Source of the DNA: Paragonimus westermani
Lineage: Eukaryota; Platyhelminthes; Trematoda; Plagiorchiida; Troglotrematidae
NCBI GenBank assembly: GCA_008508345.1
Contig: QNGE01003817.1
Location: 1-64,000 of the forward strand
Direction: 5' to 3'
Length of the DNA: 64,000 nt
Below are positions 1-12,308 of the stretch, piece after piece. The position numbers were made by a program, and so were the translations under genes. Under the pieces are notes generated by a model, which saw nothing but the letters and a program-made list of their open reading frames with translations, was not told the DNA's origin and searched no databases. Every line of letters starts with the position of its first letter. Within the stretch, counting starts at the first letter, position 1.

Positions 1-70
1 GACTGTATTTCATGAAACTTTGACGCACGCAACAGAGAAGAGGATAATTCGTTCGCTTTACAGATTTGGT
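1..70. repeat. Short dispersed repeat, inverted partner at 10293-10363
   Basis: The first about 70 bases resemble the reverse complement of 10293-10363. They share the core acgcacgcaacagagaag and a flanking 'ttcatgaaa' and 'acagattt' at matching spacing. By eye the match is about 75-80%. The repeat probably continues left of the window. I cannot assign it to a known element. Confidence 0.5.
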
Positions 71-599
71 GCAAAAAAATATGTTACACTATCTTGCAAG
101 TAATAAGACACTCTCTACGTTAAACGGAGCGGTGGAATGTGGGTTGAAGATTTCGCCCGTCGCTACAGGGCCATCGACAGCCATTTTGTCTTTGAGAGTA
201 AAAATTCTTATAGCAAGGTCTCTCATGGAGTTTTCCTGTCTCATCAGTTGCACTAAATTCGTGCATCTCTGTTCACTACAGAGCGCGAGTTTCTCTTCTT
301 TTATACGACGGAGTTACGTCTGATGCTTTGAGTCACCGAACACTGCCCATTCGCATAACCAGGGGAAACTGTAGTTTCTTCCGTACGTCGACTTGAGCAT
401 TTGCAGACTGTTAGTCTCTTTCCAAGAAAAGAATTTTACTTTTACATACGAGCCGAAATGTTTTGATATATTGAGGGCCAAAACGTCTCTACAAAACGTT
501 GAATGCCTGAAACACTCCCGGCCGCTATGCTTGGGTCTGATGTGCGAAGAAAGTTATTACAATTTGAGGGGCTTAGGAAGAATGAAAAGGTGTTCCTAT
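71..599. other. No recognisable gene
   Basis: Only short open frames on both strands (up to about 85 codons), with no domain or motif that I recognise. Part of 572-599 may be a very diverged continuation of the LTR fragment to its right. Confidence 0.5.
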
Positions 600-744
600 C
601 AAAGAACTTGATGGGACGAAAAATGGGACCGGATACATCATGCAAGCTTTCTTAATAGCCTAGGTACAATATGCAGCTATGAGTTTTTGCAACTATTTTA
701 CACATCATACAGCAGGTAGGCCAGTGAAATCTACAGGTCGCTAC
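600..744 (-). repeat. LTR fragment of the 28.7-34.0 kb Gypsy family
   Basis: Read on the minus strand, this segment matches the first about 140 bases of the LTRs at 28682 and 33629. The shared blocks include tacctaggctattaagaaag and the 'gcggtccgatt'-like block further in. The right edge (744) falls at the LTR terminus, while the left edge is internal to the LTR, so this is a truncated LTR scrap. No internal element sequence is next to it. Substitutions are more numerous than between the two LTRs of the intact element, suggesting an older copy or another subfamily. Confidence 0.8.
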
Positions 745-3700
745 GACGAAACTTCACGATGTCGATAGCAACGGATGGCCGTTGGTGCCAAATATAGCTA
801 AGAAATTAACACTGACCTGCTTAGTTTTGGCAAATAACACCATGCTGAAAATTGCTCTTCAAGTTCACCCGCCCAACTAGGCTGGAAGTTTAGTAGAACA
901 CTGCCCTATTTCTCCGAGATTGGATTTCATTATGCCTGACCATTAATTTCCCGGCTGAACGTGAAATTCACCTTTCCGTTGAATTTTCATCAATCGTTGT
1001 GGAATGGTACTCTCACACATTTCCTCCTTATACCTACGGAACAGTTACGCAAAAACACACCAGCGTTAGAACTCAGAGACTTGAGGAAGTGAAACGCACC
1101 AGGAAATTGTAACATGAGTAGCATAAAAGCCGCCCTTCTTCTCAATGATTACGTGAATATTTTCGGTTTTTTTAATGGGATTGAGCCCGGCTTTCTTGAT
1201 ATAGTGGACCACATTCGCTGGAACCGGTGTAATATGCAATGTGCCTTCCCTCTTGATAAGGCAAATCAACCCTAACCGTTCAGACGACACTCCGCTAAAT
1301 TCGCCATCTTTGGAGACATCGGCTGATTAACAACCCTTGTCTGCGTATTGCAGCGAGCGTAGGGGTCAACACGTCACTTTATTTGATAGTCTCTCAGCGT
1401 CGTTCACTCGTCTAGTCACCTTTATATTCACCGCTATACCTGCCGCAAATAGATCGTTTCCTGTGTTGCTGCCGGTCCTTCGAGCTACTCCGAGTCTAAT
1501 CGGAACGTCACTCGATAACCTAGACCCAGGATAGTCGCGTCTGTAATGCAGCGACCGTCCCAGCCTGTTAGTGGCAAAGTGAGTCCCTGGTAGAATGTAG
1601 CCTTAAATTTGCTACTGGGTATTAAGTATATCTTAATCTTGTTTGCCGACCGAAGCTACGGCATTCACTCTCCACCATTGTCATGATCAGAGGGGTCACA
1701 CAGATGTCGTGCACTTGTTAGTGGTTACCGGGTAAAATTCACCGGAAGCGAACGATGTACACGAAACTTCAGGGAGATGATGGGGCATTTTGTAGTTTTA
1801 TTTCTGTTGGTGGAATGAACGTCGGTGAGTTTTGTCGGAACCAACGGGAATAAATTGCTTTGAACTCTTCGTTAATAAATGTGGGGGGATTATGGAAGAG
1901 ACATATTCGCATGTATATTTTCCTTCCTGCGCTCCAGAAGAAAACAAAAGAAGAATCTTGTGATCTATGCCGTTCGTCAGTATTCTAACCCAGCGTGAGA
2001 CATACGCAGCATTGGTATAATGGGAAGATGGTTCACTCACTGAAGATACTTAGGGCATAACTACGATGGATCAGAGTGTTTAACGATGGAGCGATGATGT
2101 TCAGTTTGTTCGAGAGTGGAATGACCGCGAAAAATCAGCTCCATAGGCTCATTTGAGAGCTGTGATCAGCCCACAACCTTTACTGACATCAAATGTTAAT
2201 TCTGTGGTGAATCTCCAGTCTCGCACCCTTTGAGTGGTGTTTCATCGCTATAGATGAGAGAAGACTGGTCTAGGATCAGTGGGCTCAGGACAGTTGAGTG
2301 AAAATAATACAGTAGCTACATAAGGATTGTGTTGGGTGCAAACAAGATTGATGTATCAGGGAACGACTGACAAATTAAGTACAGCACTAATGCAAAGGGA
2401 TGGAGAGTGAGTGAGCGGACCTTCATATGTTTTACGTGATAGCTGGCACCAACTGCACTTGTTCAAACACACGTTGCATCCATTTCAAATGTTGAAAGCG
2501 AACTTCACAAACGACAATCGGGAAGTGAAAGTCATGCACGCTGAATAAGTGAGACATTTTCTGACCCCAGTCATCGTGGGACATACTCCTGGGACGGCTT
2601 CGATAATTCCACAGTGCTTCAATTAGTCTAAACCGCTGACTAAGGCATAAATGGTTCAGCCAGTGTCTTTCGATATTCAAAATTGTTGTAGAATTTAAGT
2701 TAGTGGACAAACGAGATTATTATGTGTTCGACGATCAAGACTCATTCATAATTATGTTACACGTCGCTTATACTCGTTTGATAACATCGGAGATGTTGTC
2801 AGCCCAGGGAAATTTTCAGTGATAGAGCATCTCCATCATCTTCCTATTCTGCGTGACTCCAGTAAACCAAAGTAAGATGTCCCCTTGGTCTGACAAACAC
2901 CGGTTTCGTGCTAACTCTTCAAAATGGCATGGATTCTGCCAGGCCCTTTCTCCTTTGACGCAGCCATACATAGTAAAAACCACGCGGTATATAAAGAAAG
3001 ACAACCTGACAAATGCTTGGAAGCAAACAGAATGGATATTCACATTTAATCCTATCTTTTATGATCCGCAACAACTAGGAAGATCGGTTAGGGCTCGTAA
3101 CTTCAACTGAGCTCATCTTAACAGCCCACGATATTATTTCGGTTCACTGCTTTGTGATGTGAATCTTGTGCTTAAACTCTCATATGCTACAAAATATACT
3201 TCACTAGGGGATAAATTAATTACGCTACGCAAAACTGTGCATCTTTCATGCACGTAAACACTGATACACAGATTACGTTGTCCCGTTAATGACCATTCCT
3301 ACTTAATTCAACCGCTTAAACATAGAAACAAATTGGAGGATTTGAGCGTTACCGACAGAATTCGATGTAGATGTGAGCCCAAATTTTTGAACACAGTAAG
3401 AGTATACAAGAACCGGCTCGCTTCCTGGTTTCATTAGTCACCATACAACTCTCGCCGACGGTAGTAAAGCTGCATTGAACAAGTATTCAGATAAAGGGGG
3501 ACCTCCGTGTGCGTTCCACTTATCTCATTTGGAAGTAAAGCCACGTATTTTGGGCCAGCTGATCAACTTGCATTGTGCCCCTTAGCCCATATCTGTGATC
3601 AGTCCTGGAATGAAAAATTGGACCGCCGTGCTTGTAACTCTAAGTCAACCAGCGGCGGCGTTATCTCTGACAACATCCCGGGAGTGTCGGCCTTCCTCAA

Positions 3701-3860
3701 TATCGTGCACGCAATGTTCTAAAGCTGCCCACGTTGGCAGACGAAATAAGAATGCTACCACTTCCATAACATCTTGTACTTCTATTGCTACCGCTGTATT
3801 CGGAATCTTTTCACTTAAACCAAAGCCAAATCTACTGATGCCGGTGAAGCGATTATCATT
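745..3860. other. Unassigned, no gene recognised
   Basis: About 3.1 kb with scattered open frames up to about 93 codons on both strands and no family motif that I can name. The part just before 3860 should hold the finger region of the CR1-like RT that follows, but I cannot follow that coding sequence upstream with confidence. Confidence 0.45.
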
Positions 3861-3872
3861 ATACTGTTGGTC

Positions 3873-4930
3873 ATGACGAAGGCTTTTGATCGTGTGCCTC
3901 ATAATCGTCTTCTGCTCAAAATAGCATCATTTGGTATACGTGATCCATTGCTTAGCTGGTTTTCGTCATACTTTACAGGTCGCACACAAACAGTGAAAAT
4001 ATGAGACAATAGCTCAACGCCCACACCAGTTACTAGTGGGGTGATACAAGGAAGTGTTCTGGGACCGTTACTTTTCTCATTCATATAAACGATATATGTC
4101 AATTTATCACGCATGGCAAACTATTCCTATTCGCTGATGATATCAAACTTGTTTACAGCTTCCCTCCTGGCAATCTAAATCCATGTTTAGAAAATACACG
4201 GAATGACCACATTTCACTAGAGATTTGGTGTCAAACTTGGCTGATGAAAGTATCAACCAATAAATCCACTATCGTTGTGCATGGTTGTCACGTACCAGAT
4301 GACTCTATAAAGCTAGATCACCACAGCATATCAACCGCCAACTCAGTACGTGACCTGGGTGTGCGCTACTCAAACTCATTCAACTTCGCAGAACATATCT
4401 TTCCTAGTCGCTGAAACCAGACGGACGATAGGTTACATTAAACACTCATTCTTCTCACCTGCTGCACGGTTACACCTTTATAATCTATGCGTACGACCCC
4501 AGTTTGAGTACTGCACGTTCTTATATGGCCACCTGCGCGAGTATGACAGGCTAATTCCGGGAAGCCTCCAACGTGCATTCATGAATATCTTATTGGGTTA
4601 TCCATCTTCTCTGAGCTACAGAGAACGCTACCGGAAGCTTGCACTCAATCATCCCTGGTTACGGCGACTCAAGCTCAGCCTTTCACTCGTATAATTTGGT
4701 CTATAGCAGTAAATTTGCCGTCATCTTCGCGACAAGCTTACAACACAGGCCGAAGTATAACCTCAGTAACAAGGTCCTCATCTTGGCATCTTTTAAATCC
4801 CGCAAAAGAATGCGTTCAAATTTTTCCTAGCGAAATATTCCTGCATTTGGAACACACTCCCGTATGCAATTAGATCCAGTAAAAATATACACCAATTCAA
4901 ACGAAACTTGAAAACTTTCCTAACAATGAC
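3873..4930 (+). pseudogene. CR1-like LINE reverse transcriptase, 3' half, decayed
   Basis: This is the remains of the RT of a non-LTR retrotransposon, which would copy element RNA at a nicked target. In order I see TKAFDRVPHNRLL (palm A, from 3873), TSGVIQGSVLGPLLF (about 4030), the FADD box LFLFADDIKLVYS (FADD at 4133-4144), the thumb region (4350-4690, RPQFEYC) and a C-terminal block with an NTLP-like motif near 4850. These are typical of the CR1/jockey side of the LINE tree. The frame is broken by a TGA near 4002, a frameshift just after LLFS (about 4080) and further shifts at about 4400 and 4690. The palm A catalytic Asp looks replaced by Val (LLVMTKAFD where LDFSKAFD is usual). The endonuclease and fingers are not recognisable upstream. 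It is non-functional; the exact clade is uncertain. Confidence 0.85.
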
Positions 4931-7900
4931 GAACTTCATGTCCATTTTCAAGCTCTACTCGTCTGAGGACGTCATCTTTCAGAACGGACCTGATAACACC
5001 CAACAAAAAATCCCTGTTTTGCGTGACGTTAAGTCACGAGCCCCTCGAACCAATAAAAACTACCCATTTCAGGATGGATGTTCTACTTTTGGACTTGCCA
5101 GCGAACACGTATAGGTGTCAATATACATGCCCGTTACTAAAAACCCAATCATATTGGTTCACTCTTACCGGATAATTAATAAAAGCTTGTGTGTCTGAAA
5201 CGTAAACCAACATACAAAAGCCGGACATGCTGAAATCGTTCAAGAAAACTCAACCTGTTCGTCTCATGACTGCATAATAATCTCGAGTCACAGCCCTTTC
5301 TTTTCTCTCCTGATAGACCACCCGGTAACCTCTCGGTATTGTCCAACATTCTTCTCATTCTCTATACCGTCTGTACAAAGATAACTGACATCTAAATCAG
5401 GCAATAATTGTATATTAGGAATAGCTTATAATCGTTCCCCTTTCGCGTTATCCAATGGCAGTTGTTCGCATGTGGTATATATTTCATCAATCAACACAAT
5501 GCTATTAACGTCACATAGAATGTTAGGCCACAATATCACGTTCCATTGTTCGTCATAGCTCACAGAGTCACTTTTACGTTATCCCGTTTATCGCATGATC
5601 CCAATTTCCATTCTTGGTTTCACTGATATATCTTGCACGAGAAAACATTCCACCCCGCCCGGACACAAAATTCCTCAATGGTTGGGCATATCGTGAGCCC
5701 CTCGAAATTCTTAGGAATTCGAGCGATGAATGACGTCCGGTCGAGAGGTCCATGCGTTCCCCGCGAAAGCATATGCGTCCCCATCATGGAAGAATTTTCT
5801 GCACATTATTTCGGGGCTATCTACATGAACTAATTGCCGAATTCTTCACCAATACACCCTCTCCATCCTCCAATCACCGTTTTTTGGCACGACCTTGAGC
5901 ATCAGGCCACCGATCACCTCGTGGAGTCCCAATTGATGTAACAAATCAATTGTTTTATCGAATTGTGCAAACCCCAATAACTATCTTCTCAGAACTATGA
6001 AGCTCGATGTCTTCTGCCTAAACTTGAATTTTCCCTTCATATAATGTCTGTTTTGGTATGTTTTGTTGCACTACTCACAGAGCCGACTCGTTGTACAATT
6101 TTCATATTTGGTGTTCAAATATGTATATGCTTAAAAATCATTACGTTGATCACGCTCTCCTGAGTGTGTTACTCACAAACGCGTGGAGAAACGTACCATT
6201 ATTATTCTAAATGTAGGTGGGAAATAGATTTCAACGGTGAAAACCGTAACATCAACTCGTATCGCTATACGCTCCTACGTCTTGTACGGAACGTCCACCG
6301 GTGTATGCCAGTTCTTCCACATATGCCTTCTCCTCGCTCGAAGTCTGTCCGCTGGTGCTACCAGCGTCGATAGTGATGGCAGGATTGCTCTCAAACATTT
6401 TCCTGCTCCAGTCAGGTTAGGGTCCTCCCCACTCAAACAACATTATCAGTGTGCTGCCTTACGCCTCGAACACTGGCAAATTTGTTGATTGAAATTTTGA
6501 ACGTAATTTCTGGGCAGGATATAAATGACCGTTTCTAAACCTCACGTCAATCACTCAAACTTTGGTTCGAACCAGACTACTTGTGCGGAGACCAAATTAG
6601 TCTCCTTTTAGCAACATTATGGAAGAATTCTCCTTATCAGCATTTTGTGGTAAACAGTGCAAGCATCTTGGATATATCATCCCAATCCGTCGAAGAACAG
6701 CTTCTCTCTGAAGTTCACAATTTTCAGTAGAGATTGCTCAGAATTACCTAACATACGAACTTCGTATTGCTGAATCGCGAGCCATTAGAGTTGGCGTTGA
6801 CTGCATTTGACAGACTCTCAGCTCCTTGTTCTCACGAGAGGTATGGAAGTGCATATGGCTTAGTGGCTGTCGGGAGTGGTTAAAACTGCTCCTTAACTGT
6901 CTTCTTCGCTTCTTCCAAGTCCATCAGTGACCTCCCAAAATGCTTCTACTGACACACGTTGCATTCATGGACAGCATACACCTCCGGTTAGAAGAGATAG
7001 TGATTCATAGCATCTTATATCAAACACGGTGCCATGATGGCTGCAGCTGCATGAAACTATTTTCACCCTGTAACCATCGTCTTTCAGCCCTGTTTTCTTG
7101 GGCTGACGAGTTGATGACCATCCCCCCGAAAAACATTTGATGCGCAAGATTCACGTGTTTAGTTTCAAACTTAAGCACCCTGCTAGCACGGTTTTTATTC
7201 CATTCTCGGAGACAAAGGCTAATTGAGTTGCGGTTATCTTCCTTTGAGAAGGCATATATCTTAACCAACAGATGAGCGCAAGAATGGCATGTAAACGTAA
7301 ACAAATATTTCCAAATTGGTCCGTGGGACGCACCCGACTAAGTGTGAAAACTATTCAGAATTTCATAGAACATACGTATTTTATCAGGGAACACAAAGAA
7401 AAATGATGGAAATGATCGTTTCACTTCTCTCTGAGTAATGCAGATAGAAACCGGACGAGAGCAGGTCATTCTTTAGAAAGACTGCACCTAACGCTACCAC
7501 GTGAATGCTTCCAACTACGATCCACATGGCATAGTATGAACCTGTGTGAAATGTCCCACTCTATCACTAACAATTTGCGGAGGAAGTGCTTTCCATTGTC
7601 ACTCATTTACCACATTACTGTACTAGCATTTAGGTGCAGGTCAAGCCTAAATGTGTCCACTGTTGATTTCGTCAAGGTTTGTTGCGTTATTTTGAGACTG
7701 CTGAGGTTTGCTTGATGCTGAAGGGTGGCCCTACGCTTTGCTGTCTTCTCCAAGTGAGGTACATACTCATCCTTGTTCTTACACCACCTAGTTTGACCGT
7801 TCTCCTTACCCCTATTTAGTCCGTGCTCTGTAAACGTCTAACTACCGAAATTAGACATTCCTCTCACCCATATTTTTTCTTGAGTAACTCATGATTCCCG

Positions 7901-8273
7901 TCGTTTCTCGATGCATGAACAGTCGTTTCGCTCTGACCGAACCAATGACCATTTGTTTGAGTGGGCTCAACCCGTTTTATCGTCCACCATTGTTGATTGG
8001 TGCCTGGTTGACAATTTGTTGTGCGGGCACTTTCTTTTTTTGATTTCTGAGGATATCCACATCCGAGGTGGGGGACAATTTTCTTGTACGTTGATTCAAA
8101 TAGTACCGTATTGAATCCAGTTATTACGAGCGCCTTCTCGTCAACCGTTCCGAGGATAAATCATCTCCGTCGTTGAATATTAAGAGGCATTTACCGAATC
8201 AATAGATTGCGCGTAACTCGGTGTGTACTTGAATCGATAGCGAACGATTCAACGTCCATCACTAACTGTTTGA
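4931..8273. other. Unassigned, no gene recognised
   Basis: About 3.3 kb with short open frames on both strands and no convincing domain. Minus-strand sequence left of 8274 is where ORF2 of the LINE at 8274-9218 would be expected, but I could not find endonuclease or RT motifs there. Much of 7.4-8.1 kb is T-rich on the plus strand. Confidence 0.45.
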
Positions 8274-9218
8274 TTAGGTTAGATGAACTAGATAATGCCT
8301 ACTTGAGATATTTCTGTTGATGATATCCTCCGTTGTGTCGTCGGTGCTTTTAAGAGGGACACTGGCAGGCTCAGGTGTGACGCAACAGGACGAAGCTACA
8401 CAGGGTGAAGCTTCACAATCAGGACCCGAATCATTACCCTTGGACATCGTCGCATCTTGTTTGAATGTGTCCTGAGCCACACGCTTGGAGGTGACAGCGT
8501 TGCGCAATAAGCGACGATGACATTCCCTCTCAAGTGGCGTTCTATCCTGCATAATTCTTATCAGTTTAAGAGAGGTTTTGGACTTGATGAGGTCCTGACA
8601 TTTGATGAACTGTCTCGCAGTTGCTTCGCTCTGGAATTTGAACAAAAGTGGACAGCAGATCTTTCGAGTCTTCTTGCGGAGACGAATGCAGGTATAAGAT
8701 GTCGGGTCTATATTGGTAATCCTCGTGAGTAGCTTCTTAATGCCATCGAGGTGAAGCTTATCTGGTACATTGAATACGATGGCATTATATGTGCAACGCA
8801 TCCGTTTTGTGATTTCTGTTGTCAAGGTGTTGAGAAACATGCTTGCGCTCTCTAAGTTATCCATCTTGGGACATTCCGGCACTTTGAAGATGTAAGAGAG
8901 GGAAATAAGATTCTCCTTGAGGGAATCGAATACAGCGTAGCTTGGTTTTAGTTAGGCGGGTTCAGCCTCCAGTTTAGATACCTTACCATATAACTCCGCC
9001 AATACATTATCTAGGGGGATAGAGCAGTTTTTAGTTAGAGGAGTATTGGTGGGAACCACCAGTTTATCTTCACCCCCTTTCGGGGCAGCATCTTTGAAAG
9101 AACCTTTACAAGTTTTAGACTTGGAGCACTTGCCATTAGGTCGTTCAATATCTACCTTACAGCTAGAACAAGTGGTTTTGACACCAGACGATCTTGTTTG
9201 ATGACCGATTTTGGTCAT
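8274..9218 (-). pseudogene. LINE ORF1-like protein (CR1 type), one in-frame stop
   Basis: Probably the ORF1 RNA-binding protein of a CR1-like LINE. The frame opens at 9218 and has a Cys-rich, PHD/zinc-finger-like block (CSSCKVDIERPNGKCSKSKTC begins near residue 17). A short heptad-like stretch (LDNVLAELYGKVSKLEAE) follows. After a single TAA at 8952-8954 the same frame continues to 8274 with an RNA-binding-like region and the motif DRTPLERECHRRLLR, which resembles the 'D-x-T-P-x-x-R' segment of CR1-family ORF1 proteins. The total is about 315 codons including the stop. Because the two parts are exactly in frame, I treat them as one broken gene. ORF2 does not follow downstream. The family call rests on motif resemblance only. 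Confidence 0.6.
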
Positions 9219-11344
9219 TATACTCTGCCATATAAGAATACTTTTCAGACAGACGTGGACGAAGATAAAATTTAATCAGATTGTACGGTAAAAAAGTTGC
9301 CAAAAACAACAGTTATATGAGAAATTTCAAATAAAATATCCACGCAGTAATTAATTGCCCTTTTCGAATCGCGCGCATCAGTTGAAGGACTTTACTTTTG
9401 CCGCCTGGTTATCCAGCAAAAATGCCTCACAACTCAAGATATTTAATTTGCTTGTGTGCAAAGTATCCTTGATAACCTAGTAATGCGTTTCATTTTTGTT
9501 TTCACCTCATTTGAGTGCTTGTTGTTTTAATTGATCTGAAATTTACTGTAAACTGAGGCCACAGGTAAGTGGTGGAGGCGGACGAAACAGGCTGATGATA
9601 ATTCTTCACGTCTGTAGCATGGCATTCGTCCGATTAAGCTGTGGGCATTCTCTGAGTGCCCCTTGAGTGCTTCTCAAAGAACCTCTGAAGGAATCTTACT
9701 GTAATTGTACTTAGAACTGTTGAAGAGCTGCCAGGGTGATCATCGCTTGCAGCCTTACTTGGTCACTTAGCTTTATACCGCACAACTCTCAGTTAACTGA
9801 TGAGCCCGACCACGCCTCACACCAGCCCATTCTTTCACTAGGCGACCATCACAGTATTCGATGTAGCTTAACCTATTAACGGGATGCCTGAAAAAAGACT
9901 GTTCTTGCTGCTCATCACATGAACACTCACATCATGTTAGACACACTTAACAGGTGGGTGGAATTGCATTCTCCTTTCCGATCTCCAAACTTCGCTACGA
10001 CGAATGGGCGCACGGGACTTCGCCTTAAATGAACGGTTCGCGAGATGCTCAACTTTTTGACGCTTTTCAGGGAATCTACGAAATCCTGCGTTGAAATCTG
10101 CCCAGTCGTTTGCTGGATTTTGGGATACTCCGTCCTACCTCACCGAAGCCGACTTATATTGACATTTTACGGACGCTATTTTTGTCCCTTGATGGCAAAG
10201 CACTCCAAAGATGCGTTTGGACATTCTTCCTGGAGTGACCTGAAACTATTAAAAAATTGTCTAACCCACGACCATGTAGAAAGTAGACTAGTGTAAATCT
10301 GTGAAGAGACCGAACTATCTCCTTCTCTGTTGCGTGCGACAAAAGTTTTCATGAACTGCATTCAGTTGCCTTTTGACCACGTCTTTCTTGACGAAAGGCT
10401 CCACGTTTTGCTACTAATTACTTATTCGTCTATGTATGGGTTGTGAATATCTGCGGTGATCGCGGATAAACCAGTGTGCTTCTCACATATGCGTTGGGAA
10501 ATATATATTATTAATATATTTTCATCCTTCACTTTTTCGGCTTCTTTCGTCTTTTTCTGTCCCGCCGTTCTGATCCGACCTTTGGATTGTTTATTTCGCG
10601 TCCATACTTGACACATTCGGTGTGGCCATTTTTCGATGAATATCACAACAAGAAGGTAATTGTATGGTATAATGCATCTACATTTTGTAAAATATTGAGC
10701 CAGTCTGGACTACCATGTCCTTCGGAGACACTTCTTACCTCTTCTTCTAGCTTGACCTTGGCGAAGTTGTAAAACTAGGTCAGTTAACTTGTGCACAATG
10801 CTCGAAGTCTCATCATTACACCCCACAGCTTGAACTTCAAAGGCATCCACATTTCAGTGTCCGACGAGTGAGCAATTCCTGTGGCTGTCTTCCTCAGCTT
10901 GTTCTCAACAGCGGCGTCATTGTCCGAGTCAACATATGTGGAATTAATTAGTGAGCGGTTAACTAGCCGGCATGAAGTACCATTAAACATGCTTCCTCAA
11001 AACTGCAGTAGGTGCTGTAGAAAGATTGAGAATGGACAGTTCGCTCAGCAGTCGGTAGTTCAAACCTTCTGTTGTTCCTTACACCTTTAACCACCAACAA
11101 ATATACATTAACGCTTGCTGATTGAAAATTGAAAAACAGAAAATGCACTGTTCTCGAAGGTGGTGGGACGTTGGTTCCTTCTTCATTCTTTGTTCTGCCT
11201 GAGCTGAGTTTCAGGTAGTTGTATGCCAACCGAATCTACCGTTCACCTAAGCGAATATCCGCACCTGTCTCAGTTCATAACCATTTCCACCGCGGACTCG
11301 AAAGCTGTTGAATTAGCACGCCGGGCTGGGAATATCTTCATTCA
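9219..11344. other. Unassigned, holds one short repeat
   Basis: No gene recognised. 10293-10363 is the inverted partner of the repeat at 1-70. The stretch 10500-10600 is strongly pyrimidine-rich on the plus strand. Small open frames of 60-88 codons overlap each other on both strands without recognisable motifs. Confidence 0.45.
10293..10363. repeat. Short dispersed repeat, inverted partner of 1-70
   Basis: The reverse complement matches 1-70 at about 75-80% by eye, including the block ctctgttgcgtgcg. The similarity stops around 10293. The other end may extend beyond the window's left edge in the partner copy. Confidence 0.5.
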
Positions 11345-11376
11345 GTGTGATTTAGAGTTATACTCTAAATCCACAC
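11345..11376. repeat. Near-perfect hairpin next to the 5' LTR
   Basis: The arms gtgtgatttagagt (11345-11358) and actctaaatccacac (11362-11376) pair with one bulged base around a 3-nt loop. It lies about 30 bp upstream of the left LTR of the Gypsy element that follows. It may be part of a longer U3 or a chance palindrome. Confidence 0.6.
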
Positions 11377-11407
11377 ACCTCCACGAACGGCGGTGGGTCA
11401 GCTTCTG

Positions 11408-11587
11408 TGATGAACGTGATTGACATGTCGGATCTCTTTCCGTTATGCAATCGTTTTATCATGTTAATATCATGTACAAGTGAAAAAATACTATTCAGCA
11501 ACATACGTCCTGTGTTATTTTGCCTGATAGCGTTTTATACTTTTTATACATTCAACCTTCATTCGATATAATTCACTTCTAATTACA
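11408..11587 (+). repeat. 5' LTR of the 11.4-14.3 kb Gypsy
   Basis: Begins TGATGAACG and ends AATTACA, fitting TG...CA ends. It shares long blocks with 14125-14294, for example tcgttttatcatgttaatat and gttttatactttttata. The copies differ by about one base in six, plus an about 12-bp indel near 11520-11530. The sequence right after it, acttggcgtcaagg, is where a primer-binding site would lie. Confidence 0.8.
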
Positions 11588-12308
11588 ACACTTGGCGTCA
11601 AGGTTTCGCACTATTTACAACGATCACCGAAATTGGCCACTCTAATTCCAACGCGCAAGGAGTGAAAGGTTATTTGAGGAAGTTTGACTTTTGCTACTTC
11701 ACAGAATCTGGTTTGGACGAGAAGGAGAAAATTGCTTTCTTCCCACATTTCAATGGCAAGGGAGCTTACGCTCTTATAAAAACTTGGATTTCGTGTAGTC
11801 ATCAATCAATGGTTCTTAATTGGCGTCGGATAAACTACTTCCTCAACAATTCAAACCGGTCACTTTTCTAGCATCTAAAAAAGCTAAGTTCAGCGTGCTG
11901 ATCCGGTCAGAATCCCAATTGATACGTTATTTTGTCCTCAGCTGCAAACACAAGCTGCTAAGTGTGAATATGGCATCCATCTGGGGGATCGGCTGCATGA
12001 TTGCTGGTATTAACCTACCAGAGTTACAAAAGAAACTTCTCTTACATCATGATCAGAGGTTCCAGATTAATCGTCATGTATGCTAACAGTATAAGGACGT
12101 AAAAGAGGTTATGAGGACTACTGAGGTCGTTCTGTGCAATTATTTCAGAAACAATAGTCCTAGGTACTCACGAGATAACACATTAAAGCCGCGCGCTGAT
12201 TTCCGTGCTCCAAGATCATTCGTTCACCCTTGCGAAGAGATCAATCCGAAATCTGTTTCACAACAAATCGGGAAATGCACATCGTGCGGACGCATTCATT
12301 CCTGATAT
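11588..12308 (+). pseudogene. Gag region of old Gypsy, decayed
   Basis: Between the 5' LTR and the protease I can follow a degenerate Gag frame: a short block near 11662-11800 and then a Cys/His zinc-knuckle region starting near 12274 with CTSCGRIHS. This continues across a stop into a second knuckle, CGTVGHIQSVCKS, at about 12333-12372. Knuckles of this type bind the element's RNA. Stops and frameshifts are frequent and no intact Gag can be read. Confidence 0.6.

Noticed and set aside
9590..9640. gacgaaac and ctgatga close together, hammerhead-like
   Set aside because: The order and spacing are wrong for a hammerhead and no stems could be drawn.
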